Positions 35,788-44,943 of a stretch of DNA of 64,000 nt are shown here, one piece after another. The stretch is taken from positions 1 through 64,000 of the forward strand of contig CACYYG010000017.1 in the NCBI GenBank assembly GCA_902778535.1, written 5' to 3'. The stretch is from an uncultured Prevotellaceae bacterium. GTDB taxonomy: Bacteria > Bacteroidota > Bacteroidia > Bacteroidales > Bacteroidaceae. Numbering within the stretch: position 1 is the first letter of the stretch; the number at the start of each line of letters is the position of its first letter. Position numbers and translations under genes: made by a program. The notes under the pieces were generated by a model. That model saw nothing but the letters and a program-made list of their open reading frames with translations. It was not told the DNA's origin and did not search any database.

Positions 35788-36495
35788 ATGAAAAGAGCAA
35801 TTGTGATAGGAGCCTCATCGGGCATAGGCCGCGAGGTGGCGACCCTGCTGCTTGAGCAGGGATGGACGCTGGGTGTTGCAGCCCGCAGGGTAGAATTGTT
35901 AAATGGCATAGGTGATGTTCAGGCGGAGCTGATAGACGTGACGGCCGACGATGCCGTGGCACGTCTGCGAAGCCTAATAGAAAGACTTGGCGGCATGGAC
36001 TTGTTCTTCTACGCCTCGGGCATAGGGAAGCAGAACCGCGAGTTGACGGAAGACATCGAACTGCGCACCGTCGAGACCAATGCCCTCGGCTTCACCCGCA
36101 TGATAGGCGAGGCCTACCGCTACTTTGCCCATCAGGGCAAGGGGCACATAGCTGCCATCACGTCGATTGCCGGCACCAAGGGTCTCGGCCCTGCTCCGTC
36201 CTACTCTGCCACGAAAGCCCTGCAGAACGTCTATCTTCAGGCCTTAGAGCAACAGGCCCGTGCCCGAGGCCTGAAAATCAGCTTCACCGACATCCGTCCC
36301 GGCTTTGTCGACACAGCCCTGCTCAGCGGCGACTTCCACTACCCCATGATGCTCAAGCCCGAGCGGGTGGCCCGACAGATTGTAGCTGCCATCAACCGCC
36401 GACAGCACATCCGCGTCATCGACTGGCGATACCGTCTGCTCACTTCCCTGTGGCGCCGCATACCAAGATTCGTATGGCGCAGAATTAAATTGTAG
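35788..36495 (+). CDS. Short-chain dehydrogenase/reductase
   Basis: 235 residues. Rossmann motif GASSGIG (8-14), NAG-type region replaced by YASGIG, catalytic Ser in ITSIAG and the Tyr-x-x-x-Lys pair in SYSATKA. NAD(P)-dependent oxidoreductase of unknown substrate. The basic C-terminus (RRIPRFVWRRIKL) may bind membrane. Confidence 0.9.
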   Translation: MKRAIVIGASSGIGREVATLLLEQGWTLGVAARRVELLNGIGDVQAELIDVTADDAVARLRSLIERLGGMDLFFYASGIGKQNRELTEDIELRTVETNALGFTRMIGEAYRYFAHQGKGHIAAITSIAGTKGLGPAPSYSATKALQNVYLQALEQQARARGLKISFTDIRPGFVDTALLSGDFHYPMMLKPERVARQIVAAINRRQHIRVIDWRYRLLTSLWRRIPRFVWRRIKL

Positions 36496-36508
36496 CATAC
36501 TAAAGAAA

Positions 36509-36542
36509 ACGAAGCCCCTCCGTGAATTGGGGGGAGCTTCGT
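36509..36542. terminator. Terminator between convergent SDR and phosphoglucomutase genes
   Basis: ACGAAGC (36509-36515) pairs with GCTTCGT (36536-36542), continued by C-rich and G-rich inner arms with one bulge. It sits between two convergent genes and can serve both. Confidence 0.65.
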
Positions 36543-36562
36543 GATTTAGAAACAAATCCAGA

Positions 36563-38308
36563 CTACAGCTTCAGACTCTTCTTCAAAGCCTCAATCTTCT
36601 CACCGGCGGCTGCCATGCAGCGCTCGTAGTCGGCAGCACCCTTGAACGACGGGTCTTTCACCTCGGTGTAGAACTTGATTTTCGGCTCGGTGCCACTAGG
36701 ACGGACAGACACCTTCGTGCCGTCCTCGCAGAACCACTGCAGCACATTGCTTGTGTCGGGCATGTCAAGCTTGCTAACATTGCCTTGGGCATCCTTGGCC
36801 TCCAGCGTCTCGTAGTCTTTCCACAGGCACACTTTGGATCCACCCAGTTCCTTTGGCGGGTTCTCGCGGAAGTTAGTCATCATCTGCTTGATCTCGTCGG
36901 CGCCAGTCTTGCCCGGACGCACCACATTGATGGTTACCTCGCGTGAGAAGCCGTACTCCTTGTAGATGTTCATCAACAGATCGTAGAGCGTCATGCCGTT
37001 GTCGCGTGCCCAGGCAGCAATCTCACAGATGAGGCAGATGGAGGCTGGTGAATCTTTGTCCCTTACCTTGTCGTATGGCAAGAAGCCGAAGCTCTCTTCG
37101 CCACCACCAATGTACTTCTTCTTGCCCTCGTTCACGCGAATCTCGTTGGCTATCCACTTGAAGCCAGTGTAGCAGTCCTTGTACTCCACACCGTTCTTCT
37201 TGGCAATCTCGGCGATGACCTCGGTGGTGACGATGGTCTTCACGAGGAACTCGTTGCCCTTCAGCTGTCCGAGTTTCTTCTTGTTGGCGATGATATACCA
37301 GGAGAACATCATGCAGGTCTGGTTGCCGTTAAGAATCTCCCACTCGCCCTTGACGTTGCGGCAGACAATGGCCAGACGGTCAGCATCAGGGTCGGATGCA
37401 ATAACGAGGTCGGCGTTGAGTTTCGTGCCAAGCTTCATGCCAAGGGTCATGGCCTCGGCATTCTCAGGATTCGGGCTGACAACGGTGGGGAAGTTGCCGT
37501 CGATGACCATCTGCTCAGGCACCACGTGAATGTTCTGGAAGCCCCATGAGCGCAGGGCCATCGGTACGATGACACGACCTGTGCCGTGCATGGGCGAGTA
37601 GACGATGTTGAGGTCTTTCTGGCGTAGGATGACATCCTGGTCGACCATTGCTTCCTTCACAGCCTGGATGTAGTCCCAGTCCATTTCACCGCCGATGGGG
37701 ATGATCAGGTCTTTGTTGCCTTCAAACTTCACGTCCTCAATCTTCACCTTGTTCACCTCGTCGATGATACCCTTGTCGTGGGGAGCCAGCACCTGCGCGC
37801 CGTCATCCCAGTATGCCTTGTAGCCGTTGTACTCGCGGGGGTTGTGGCTGGCGGTGACGTTGACACCAGCCTGGCACTTCAGCTGACGGATGGCGAAGGA
37901 AATCTCGGGCGTTGGACGGAGGCTCTCGAAGAGATAGACCTTGATGCCATTGGCCGAGAAGATGTCAGCCACGCTCTCAGCAAACATGCGGCCGTTGTTG
38001 CGACAGTCGTGACCCACGACGACAGCAGGCTGGATGTCGGGGAAAGCCTTGTTGATATAGTTGGCGAAGCCCTGCGTGGCCATGCCCACAATGTACTTGT
38101 TCATGCGATTGGTGCCTGCTCCCATGATGCCGCGCAGTCCGCCGGTGCCGAACTCCAGGTTCTGGTAGAAAGCGTCAATAAGGGCACTCTTGTCCTCATT
38201 GTCGAGCATAGCCTGAACTTCTTTGCGTGTCTCCTCGTCAAAGGCCGGAGAAAGCCACTGCTTAGCCAGTGCCTCGCACTGTGCGATAAGCTGAGCATTG
38301 TTTTCCAT
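36563..38308 (-). CDS. Phosphoglucomutase/phosphomannomutase
   Basis: 581 residues, alpha-D-phosphohexomutase family. Phosphoserine Ser154 in TASHNPREYNGYK, metal-binding loop DPDADR, sugar-binding GGEESFG and phosphate-binding RPSGTEPKIKFY near the C-terminus. Interconverts glucose-1-phosphate and glucose-6-phosphate; length fits the PgcA/PGM2-type subgroup. Confidence 0.94.
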   Translation of the reverse strand: MENNAQLIAQCEALAKQWLSPAFDEETRKEVQAMLDNEDKSALIDAFYQNLEFGTGGLRGIMGAGTNRMNKYIVGMATQGFANYINKAFPDIQPAVVVGHDCRNNGRMFAESVADIFSANGIKVYLFESLRPTPEISFAIRQLKCQAGVNVTASHNPREYNGYKAYWDDGAQVLAPHDKGIIDEVNKVKIEDVKFEGNKDLIIPIGGEMDWDYIQAVKEAMVDQDVILRQKDLNIVYSPMHGTGRVIVPMALRSWGFQNIHVVPEQMVIDGNFPTVVSPNPENAEAMTLGMKLGTKLNADLVIASDPDADRLAIVCRNVKGEWEILNGNQTCMMFSWYIIANKKKLGQLKGNEFLVKTIVTTEVIAEIAKKNGVEYKDCYTGFKWIANEIRVNEGKKKYIGGGEESFGFLPYDKVRDKDSPASICLICEIAAWARDNGMTLYDLLMNIYKEYGFSREVTINVVRPGKTGADEIKQMMTNFRENPPKELGGSKVCLWKDYETLEAKDAQGNVSKLDMPDTSNVLQWFCEDGTKVSVRPSGTEPKIKFYTEVKDPSFKGAADYERCMAAAGEKIEALKKSLKL

Positions 38309-38736
38309 AAGTAAGTAATTCTAATAATAATGTTACTGGTATCAAATCTGAGTGCCAAAGATACAATTTTTTTTTCATATACCAAGCTCTTTCCCATCTT
38401 TTTTTACGTTTTTTCATTTTTTTCGGCACTTCAGCACGAGAAAAGTCAGATTATATTAGTTTTCCATCATCTACTCCAGCGTTGTCAGGGAATAACTCAA
38501 AGTTGTTTCAACAAGCTTGTTCGCGTGAAACAAAGTGTTCCAAATTTTTTCCGCGCATGAAACACTTTGTTTCAAGGCTCGAAACACTTTGTTTCTACGG
38601 CCGAAACACTTTGTTTCAAGGCTTGAAACACTTTGGAATCAGGACGTTCTTTAGCTTTTTGCTTGCTTATTAGATAAAATTCTCACGCTCGACAAAAATA
38701 ATCCATTCTTTTATTCTCGCTTCATCGAAATTTTCG
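38309..38736. other. Gene-free spacer upstream of rlmN
   Basis: AT-rich divergent region between the phosphoglucomutase and rlmN genes. It contains the palindromic array (38527-38639) and, at its right end, the rlmN -7 element. No coding sequence seen. Confidence 0.6.
38527..38639. repeat. Second array of 15-bp palindromic units at 22-bp pitch
   Basis: GAAACACTTTGTTTC at 38559-38573, 38581-38595 and 38603-38617, a partial copy at 38625-38639, and an inverted near-copy at 38527-38541. The last four starts are exactly 22 bp apart with 7-bp spacers. One spacer (TACGGCC) is the exact reverse complement of a spacer in the array at 21090-21202, so the two loci carry the same element in opposite orientation. 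Confidence 0.88.
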
Positions 38737-38744
38737 TACCTTTG
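38737..38744 (+). promoter_or_regulatory. rlmN -7 element TACCTTTG
   Basis: TACCTTTG ends 5 nt before the ATG at 38749, so transcription would start at or inside the start codon (leaderless mRNA) unless ATG 38773 is used. Confidence 0.6.
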
Positions 38745-38748
38745 CACC

Positions 38749-39810
38749 ATGATTGACACAAAGCAGCCATTGATGGGCCTGAACGCAAGCGAGTTGCGGC
38801 AGGTTGCCATCGACTTGGGGCTACCTGCCTACACAGGCGGGCAGATGGCTAAGTGGCTATATGAGAAGCACGTGACCGCTATCGACGAAATGACGAACCT
38901 TTCGAAGGCTGCCCGCCAGCACCTCAGCGAGCACTACACCGTTGGGGTGATGGCGCCTATTGCCTGTCAGGAGTCGAAGGACGGCACTGTCAAATATCTT
39001 TTTCCCGTCAGGACAACAACACCCGGCAACGCTGAGGAACGCAAGTTCGTGGAAACCGTATATATTCCTGACGGCGAGCGTGCCACACTCTGCGTGTCGT
39101 GTCAGGTGGGCTGCAAGATGAACTGTCTGTTCTGCCAAACGGGCAAGCAGGGCTTTGAAGGGCAGCTGACTGCCGCCGACATCCTCAACCAAATCTACTC
39201 CCTACCCTACTTTTCGTCTCTCACTAACATTGTCTTTATGGGACAAGGTGAGCCGATGGACAACCTCGACGCTGTGCTGCATGTCACAGAGATTCTGACT
39301 TCAAGTAACGGTTACGCATGGAGCCCTAAACGCATCACAGTCAGCTCAGTAGGAGTAAAGGGAAAGCTGAAGCGGTTTCTCGACGAGAGCCAGTGCCATG
39401 TAGCCATCTCAATGCATTCTCCCTTGCATGAGCAGCGCCTGCAGCTGATGCCTGCCGAGAAGGCGATGCCCATCAGCGAGACCGTCGCCCTGCTCAAGCA
39501 GTATGATTTCACTCATCAGCGCCGCTGTTCCTTTGAATATATCTGCTTCGGAGGACTGAACGACAGCCTTCAGCATGGTCAGGAAATTGTGAAACTTGTA
39601 CAGGGGCTGGAGTGCCGCGTCAACCTGATACGTTTCCATGCCATTCCCGATGTTGACCTGCCTGCCAGCGACCCGGTGCGCATGGAGCAGCTGCGCGACT
39701 ATCTCACCCGTCACGGCGTCATTGCCACCATCCGTGCCAGCCGCGGCGAGGACATCTTTGCTGCCTGCGGCCTGTTATCAACCAAAGAAATACAGAACAG
39801 AACAAAATAA
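38749..39810 (+). CDS. rlmN: 23S rRNA/tRNA adenine-C2 methyltransferase
   Basis: 353 residues, normal for RlmN. Radical-SAM cysteines C122, C126 and C129 (CKMNCLFC), conserved C118 and the methyl-carrying C340 in FAACGLL. It methylates A2503 of 23S rRNA and A37 of some tRNAs. An alternative start at 38773 (MGLNASELRQ) would give a 25-nt leader. First gene of a run with pdxA, 9 nt apart. Confidence 0.93.
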   Translation: MIDTKQPLMGLNASELRQVAIDLGLPAYTGGQMAKWLYEKHVTAIDEMTNLSKAARQHLSEHYTVGVMAPIACQESKDGTVKYLFPVRTTTPGNAEERKFVETVYIPDGERATLCVSCQVGCKMNCLFCQTGKQGFEGQLTAADILNQIYSLPYFSSLTNIVFMGQGEPMDNLDAVLHVTEILTSSNGYAWSPKRITVSSVGVKGKLKRFLDESQCHVAISMHSPLHEQRLQLMPAEKAMPISETVALLKQYDFTHQRRCSFEYICFGGLNDSLQHGQEIVKLVQGLECRVNLIRFHAIPDVDLPASDPVRMEQLRDYLTRHGVIATIRASRGEDIFAACGLLSTKEIQNRTK

Positions 39811-39819
39811 AAAGCAACA

Positions 39820-40935
39820 ATGGAAGAAAGAAAGATAAGAGTAGCCATTACTCACGGCGACACCAACGGCGTGGGCTATGAAGTAATTTTCAAGATTTTC
39901 GAAGACCCCGCCATCCTGGAGCTGTTTACGCCCATTATCTACGGTTCGCCCAAAGTGGCCGTCTATCATGGCAAAGTTTTAGGCTATGAGCCACAGTTCT
40001 ACATTATCAATAATGCCAGTGATGCCAAGGACGGACGCATCAACCTGGTCACTATTTATGACGAGGAAACAAAGATTGAGCTGGGACAGCCCACTCCTGA
40101 GGCTGGCGAAGCTGCCCAGCGAGCCATCGACCGCGCTCTTGCAGACTATGCCGAGGGGCTCTTCGATGTGCTTGTCACCTCTCCTGTGGCAAAGAACAGC
40201 ATCCACGGATTCGACGGACACACATCTTATATTACACAGCACCTGCATTTGCCTGACGCTGAGAACCAGCAGCTGCAAGGCCTCACTATTCTGGTGAGCG
40301 ACAACCTGCGCATTGCTTTGGTGACGAACAACGTGGCGCTGAAGGATGTGCCCGATGCCATCTCGCAGCAGAAGATTGTAGAGAAGGCCAAGATTTTCCA
40401 CCAGTCGCTGCGTCGCGACATGCGCATTGCCAATCCCCGCATTGCCGTGCTGGCCCTGAATCCTCGCGGTGGCGAAGACGGCATCCTCGGCGACGAAGAA
40501 CAGGAAATCATACGACCTGCCATCAAGGAACTGGCCGCACAGAGCATCCAGGCATTCGGTCCCTACCCTGCTGACGACTTCTTCGGCAATGGCGACTACG
40601 CACAGTTCGACGGTGTGCTGGCTATGTATCACGATCAGGGACAGACGCCTTTCAAGGCCATTACCAGCATCAGCGACGACAAGGGTGTACGCGTCACAGC
40701 AGGGCTGCCACTCATCCGCACGGCACCTGCCCACGGTGTCTGCTTCAATCTGGCAGGACAAGGCAAGATGGAGGCCGACTCCATGCGCCACGCCATCTAT
40801 GAAGCCATCGACATCTGGCGCAACCGCCAGAACTATGACGAGCCGTTGGCCAATCCTCTGCCCAAGCTCTACCACGAGAAGCGCGACGACAGCGAAAAAG
40901 TGCGTTTCAACATGCCTCATAAGAATAACTTTTGA
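39820..40935 (+). CDS. pdxA: 4-hydroxythreonine-4-phosphate dehydrogenase
   Basis: 371 residues. PdxA hallmarks: ITHGDTNGVGYEV at the N-terminus, the metal-binding HTSYITQHL block, LNPRGGEDG, and MYHDQGQTPFK. NAD-dependent step of pyridoxal-5'-phosphate synthesis. Its stop overlaps the TTG start of the next gene (TTGA at 40932-40935). Confidence 0.94.
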   Translation: MEERKIRVAITHGDTNGVGYEVIFKIFEDPAILELFTPIIYGSPKVAVYHGKVLGYEPQFYIINNASDAKDGRINLVTIYDEETKIELGQPTPEAGEAAQRAIDRALADYAEGLFDVLVTSPVAKNSIHGFDGHTSYITQHLHLPDAENQQLQGLTILVSDNLRIALVTNNVALKDVPDAISQQKIVEKAKIFHQSLRRDMRIANPRIAVLALNPRGGEDGILGDEEQEIIRPAIKELAAQSIQAFGPYPADDFFGNGDYAQFDGVLAMYHDQGQTPFKAITSISDDKGVRVTAGLPLIRTAPAHGVCFNLAGQGKMEADSMRHAIYEAIDIWRNRQNYDEPLANPLPKLYHEKRDDSEKVRFNMPHKNNF

Positions 40936-41513
40936 AGAAACTGCCTGCCATCCTGTTGCTCATGGCCTGCTGTACGGCCTGTCAGACGCTGCATCGCGGC
41001 GACCTGCTGTTCCACCTGCCTGCTGCCGACAACCATATTACTGCCGTAACGCAGGGCACAGCCGACCATGTAGCCATCGCCTTGGGCGGCGACAGCGTCT
41101 TGGAGGCCATTCCCGGAAAAGGCGTCGTGGTGAGCAGGCTAAGAACGGTGCTACGGCGTGAATCGGGAAGCTATGTCAGGGGAATTGTCAGAAACATTGA
41201 TACTGAGCGCAGCATCAGCAATGCCCGCCGTTTCATCGGGCGACCCTACGACTCTGTTTTCTCAAACACAACCGAAGCCATCTACTGCTCCGAGCTGGTA
41301 CAGCAGAGTTTTGTCGACAAAAGCGGCAAATTGGTTTTCAAACCCATAGCAATGTCCTTTCACGACAGCACTGGCCACATCACTAAATACTGGGAGGACT
41401 TTTACGCTAAACGAGGCCTCGCCGTTCCTGAGGGACAGGAAGGCAGCAATCCCTCCGACCTGATGAGAAAAACGAAAATAAAGAAACTAAAAGGACAATT
41501 ATCACATTTATAA
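40932..41513 (+). CDS. YiiX/YebB-like NlpC/P60-type cysteine hydrolase, lipoprotein
   Basis: 193 residues, starting at TTG 40932 which overlaps the pdxA stop by 4 nt. Signal peptide with a lipobox ending at TAC in MACCTACQTL. Permuted NlpC/P60 features: His in ADHVAIALGG and Cys in IYCSELVQ. Probably a periplasm-facing hydrolase acting on peptidoglycan peptides or acyl groups; substrate unknown. Translationally coupled to pdxA. Confidence 0.82.
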   Translation: MKKLPAILLLMACCTACQTLHRGDLLFHLPAADNHITAVTQGTADHVAIALGGDSVLEAIPGKGVVVSRLRTVLRRESGSYVRGIVRNIDTERSISNARRFIGRPYDSVFSNTTEAIYCSELVQQSFVDKSGKLVFKPIAMSFHDSTGHITKYWEDFYAKRGLAVPEGQEGSNPSDLMRKTKIKKLKGQLSHL

Positions 41514-41540
41514 ACCATTTAACATTAACATCACAACATT
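41513..41540 (+). repeat. Weak 7-nt tandem array before pgk
   Basis: AACCATT, TAACATT, AACATCA, CAACATT directly preceding the pgk ATG. The units are diverged, so chance in AT-rich DNA cannot be excluded. Confidence 0.4.
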
Positions 41541-42812
41541 ATGACTATCAACGAAATGAACTTTGCCGGTAAGAAGGCAATCGTGCGCGTTGACTTCAAC
41601 GTGCCCCTCGACGAGAATGGTAAGATTACTGACGACACCCGCATCCGCGGTGCTCTGCCCACGCTGAAGAAGATTCTGGCCGACGGCGGTGCTGTCATTA
41701 TTATGAGCCACATGGGCAAGCCCAAGGGCAAGGTCAATCCCAAGCTCTCTCTGGGTCAGATTCGTGAGGCTGTGGAGAAAGCGCTCGGCGTGCCCGTAGC
41801 ATTTGCTCCCGACTGCGCCAAGGCTCAGGACGCCGCTGCTGCCCTGAAGATGGGCGAGGCACTGCTGCTTGAGAACCTGCGCTACTATCCCGAGGAGGAA
41901 GGCAAGCCCGTGGGCATCGAGAAGACCGATCCTGCCTACGAAGACGCTAAGAAGGCTATGAAGAAGAGCCAGAAGGAGTTTGCCAAGACGCTGGCCAGCT
42001 ATGCTGACTGCTACGTGATGGACGCCTTCGGCACAGCTCACCGTAAGCACGCTTCTACCGCTGTCATCGCCGACTACTTCGACGCCGACAACAAGATGCT
42101 GGGTCTCCTGATGGAGAAAGAGGTGCAGGCTGTTGACAACGTGCTGAGCAACATCAAGCGCCCCTTCGTGGCCATCATGGGCGGCTCGAAGGTTTCTTCA
42201 AAGATTGGCATCATCGAGAACCTGCTGGGCAAGGTCGACAAGCTCATCCTCTGCGGTGGCATGACCTACACCTTCGCCAAGGCTCACGACGGCAAGATTG
42301 GCAACTCCATCGTGGAGCTCGACAAGCTTGACGTGGCTCTCGGCGTTGAGGAGCTGGCCAAGAAGAACGGCGTGGAGCTGGTGCTCGGCAGCGACTGCAC
42401 CGCTACCAACGGCCTCGACTTCGGTACGATGACCGTGAAGGAAGGTGCTGAAATCATCACCTGCCCTGCCAACGACGTGCCCGAGGGCTTCGAGGGTGTC
42501 GACGCAGGTCCTGAGAGCCAGAAGGCATTCGCCGAGGCTATCAACGGTGCCAAGACCATTCTGTGGAACGGTCCCGCTGGCGTTTTCGAGTGCGACAACT
42601 TCACTGCAGGCAGCCGTGCCATCGGCGAGGCTATTGCCAAGGCAACTGCCGAGGGCGCTTTCTCCCTCATTGGCGGTGGCGACAGCGTGGCTTGTGTCAA
42701 CAAGTTCGGTCTGGCCGACAAGGTGAGCTACATCTCAACCGGCGGTGGCGCTCTGCTTGAGGCCATCGAGGGAAAGGTGCTTCCCGGTGTGGCAGCCATC
42801 AAAGGTGAGTAA
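41541..42812 (+). CDS. pgk: Phosphoglycerate kinase
   Basis: 423 residues. VDFNVPLD, the substrate Arg in [28 protein letters not shown] and the nucleotide loop [13 protein letters not shown] are present. Catalyses the first ATP-forming step of glycolysis. Strong codon bias. Confidence 0.97.
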   Translation: MTINEMNFAGKKAIVRVDFNVPLDENGKITDDTRIRGALPTLKKILADGGAVIIMSHMGKPKGKVNPKLSLGQIREAVEKALGVPVAFAPDCAKAQDAAAALKMGEALLLENLRYYPEEEGKPVGIEKTDPAYEDAKKAMKKSQKEFAKTLASYADCYVMDAFGTAHRKHASTAVIADYFDADNKMLGLLMEKEVQAVDNVLSNIKRPFVAIMGGSKVSSKIGIIENLLGKVDKLILCGGMTYTFAKAHDGKIGNSIVELDKLDVALGVEELAKKNGVELVLGSDCTATNGLDFGTMTVKEGAEIITCPANDVPEGFEGVDAGPESQKAFAEAINGAKTILWNGPAGVFECDNFTAGSRAIGEAIAKATAEGAFSLIGGGDSVACVNKFGLADKVSYISTGGGALLEAIEGKVLPGVAAIKGE

Positions 42813-42839
42813 GCTTTCTGATTGTAAAATGCGAGTAAC

Positions 42840-43688
42840 ATGAAGAAAATACTCACATTCATCTTGGGCATGATGGTCGTGGCAAGCTGCGACCACATGT
42901 CCAAGTCTTCTAATAATGAAGAGATAAGCATCGCCGACCTCGAGGCTATGGACTTTGAGACGGAGAAACTGAGCTACTCCTACGACGAGGACAAAGTAGA
43001 AGTAAACATCGAAGTTGCTTATCCTAAGGATGGCAACCCACTTCTCTGCAACGCAGTGCGTGAGTTCATCAGCGAGGAGCTGGGCGGCACCTACAACGAC
43101 GACCTTGAAGACGGACAGCAGATGGTCGACTACTACGGCGACAAGTTCAAGAAGGAGCTCAACGAAAACAAGCAGGAGGATATCGATGCCAACGACGGCG
43201 ACGAGGAATTCATCAACGGTTTCTACCGGCTGTACGACATCAAGAAGGAATACGAGTCGGAACACTTCGTCACCTACGTCGTTGATGGAGGCATCTACCT
43301 GAACGGCGCTCACGGAACAGAGTCGCACTATGGTGTGACATTCCGCAAGAGCGACGGACGCCGTTTCGGCACCGACATGATGCTCAACATGTATTCCGAA
43401 GAGTTCTTCGCTATGTTAAAGGACGGCCTGAAGAGCTATTTCAACGAGTCTTCCGACGCCCCCATCCAGACCGACGAAGAGCTGAAGGAGTTTGTCATCA
43501 CCGACGACGACGTCAACTACCTGCCTATGCCCCGTCATGCGCCTTACATCACAGAAAAAGGATTCGTGTTCACCTACCAGCCCTACGAGATTTCATTCTA
43601 CGCAGCAGGAATGCCACAGTTTACCGTACCCGTTGGCGAGATGAAGTCTTTCCTTTCGCAGACAGCATTGAATATGCTTGACAAGTGA
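42840..43688 (+). CDS. DUF3298-type lipoprotein
   Basis: 282 residues. Lipobox VASC at 14-17, acidic mature part, and a C-terminal DUF3298 region (YLNGAHGTESHYGVTF, HAPYITEKGFVFTYQPYEISFYAAG) as in RsiV-like proteins. Likely periplasmic or surface lipoprotein; function unknown. Its stop overlaps the GTG start of the esterase gene (GTGA at 43685-43688), so they are coupled. Confidence 0.82.
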   Translation: MKKILTFILGMMVVASCDHMSKSSNNEEISIADLEAMDFETEKLSYSYDEDKVEVNIEVAYPKDGNPLLCNAVREFISEELGGTYNDDLEDGQQMVDYYGDKFKKELNENKQEDIDANDGDEEFINGFYRLYDIKKEYESEHFVTYVVDGGIYLNGAHGTESHYGVTFRKSDGRRFGTDMMLNMYSEEFFAMLKDGLKSYFNESSDAPIQTDEELKEFVITDDDVNYLPMPRHAPYITEKGFVFTYQPYEISFYAAGMPQFTVPVGEMKSFLSQTALNMLDK

Positions 43689-44860
43689 GAACCGTCAGAA
43701 CCATACTGGCCGTCATGCTAACGGTCGTCTGCTGCACTCAGCTTGCAGCACAGGGATTCAGCAGGGAGCAGTTCCCTGAAGGGTCGTATTCCCCAGTGAC
43801 AAACATCAACCCCAACGGCTATCCGCGTGTGCTGGCCGACAACAGCGTGATGTTCCGTGTCAGCGCTCCGCAGGCACAGCTTGTCCAGATAGACCTGTGC
43901 GGCACAAAGTATGATATGACCAAGCAGGACAACGGCATCTGGACAGTAACGACCCAGCCGCAGGTACCGGGATTCCACTATTATTTCATGATAGTAGATG
44001 GCGTTTCCGTTGCCGATCCTGCTTCCCAGACCTTCTACGGATGCAGCCGATGGTCAAGCGCCATTGAAATCAAGGAGGCAGAAACTGACGACTTCGAGGT
44101 GCAGGACGTAGCCCACGGCGAGGTGCGCACGGTGTATTATTATAGTAAGGTGGACGAAACATGGCGCCCGCTGATGATTTACACTCCAGCCAACTATCAG
44201 GCAGTCAAAGCCAACCTTCCCGTGGTATATATACAGCACGGAGGAGGCGAAGACCATCGCGGATGGATGGAGCAGGGCCGCACCGCACAGATAATGGACA
44301 ACCTGATTGCTGCTGGCAAGGCAAGGCCAATGGTTGTGGTGAGTTCAAACAGCAACGTACGCTCGCGCAACGGAGGCTTTGGCGGAGGTTACAGCTGGGA
44401 GGGCATGCAGACCTTCCGCAAGGAACTGCTTGAAAACATCATTCCGTTTGTTGAGAAAAACTACAAAGTGCGTAAAGACCCCAAGGGACGGGCCATGTGC
44501 GGGCTCTCGATGGGAGGCGGCCAGTCGTTCTATATCGGGCTGCGCGATCCTGACGTGTTTGCCAATGTGGGTGTCTTTTCCACAGGCATGTTCGGCGGCA
44601 TCCGTGGCGCTTCAAACTTTGACCTGGAGAAAGAAGTGCCAGGCATCCTGAGCGACACACATACATTCAACAAGCAGTTTGATGTGTTCTTCATGACTTG
44701 CGGCGAGCAGGACCCGCGCATCGAATATACGCGCAGCATCGTGAAGACAATGCACGACAAAAGCGTAGAGGTGCGTTTCAAGTCCTATCCCGGCGATCAC
44801 GAATGGCAAGTGTGGCGCAAGTCATTCTACGACTTCGCACAATATCTGTTCAAGCAATAG
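43685..44860 (+). CDS. Secreted CE1-type carbohydrate esterase (feruloyl/acetyl esterase-like)
   Basis: 391 residues from a GTG start overlapping the upstream stop. Signal peptide, an Ig-like N-terminal domain (about 45-130: NSVMFRVSAPQAQLVQIDLCG), then an alpha/beta-hydrolase with nucleophile Ser275 in GLSMGGG, Asp in CGEQDPR and His in PGDHEW. This arrangement matches Bacteroidota esterases that remove feruloyl or acetyl groups from xylan. Confidence 0.9.
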   Translation: MRTVRTILAVMLTVVCCTQLAAQGFSREQFPEGSYSPVTNINPNGYPRVLADNSVMFRVSAPQAQLVQIDLCGTKYDMTKQDNGIWTVTTQPQVPGFHYYFMIVDGVSVADPASQTFYGCSRWSSAIEIKEAETDDFEVQDVAHGEVRTVYYYSKVDETWRPLMIYTPANYQAVKANLPVVYIQHGGGEDHRGWMEQGRTAQIMDNLIAAGKARPMVVVSSNSNVRSRNGGFGGGYSWEGMQTFRKELLENIIPFVEKNYKVRKDPKGRAMCGLSMGGGQSFYIGLRDPDVFANVGVFSTGMFGGIRGASNFDLEKEVPGILSDTHTFNKQFDVFFMTCGEQDPRIEYTRSIVKTMHDKSVEVRFKSYPGDHEWQVWRKSFYDFAQYLFKQ

Positions 44861-44896
44861 CAACCGCAAAGGTAAGGTTCTTTCAGGCAAAACATA

Positions 44897-44943
44897 AACG
44901 TCAGGGAGCTTCTACGTCAGAGGAATTACCTGACGTTTTTTCA
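44897..44943 (+). terminator. Terminator of the esterase gene
   Basis: 9-bp stem AACGTCAGG (44897-44905) with CCTGACGTT (44929-44937) followed by T-rich DNA; it overlaps the 3' end of the convergent FISUMP gene. Confidence 0.65.

Noticed and set aside
39979-40920. 313-codon minus-strand ORF opposite pdxA
   Set aside because: Antisense shadow of pdxA.
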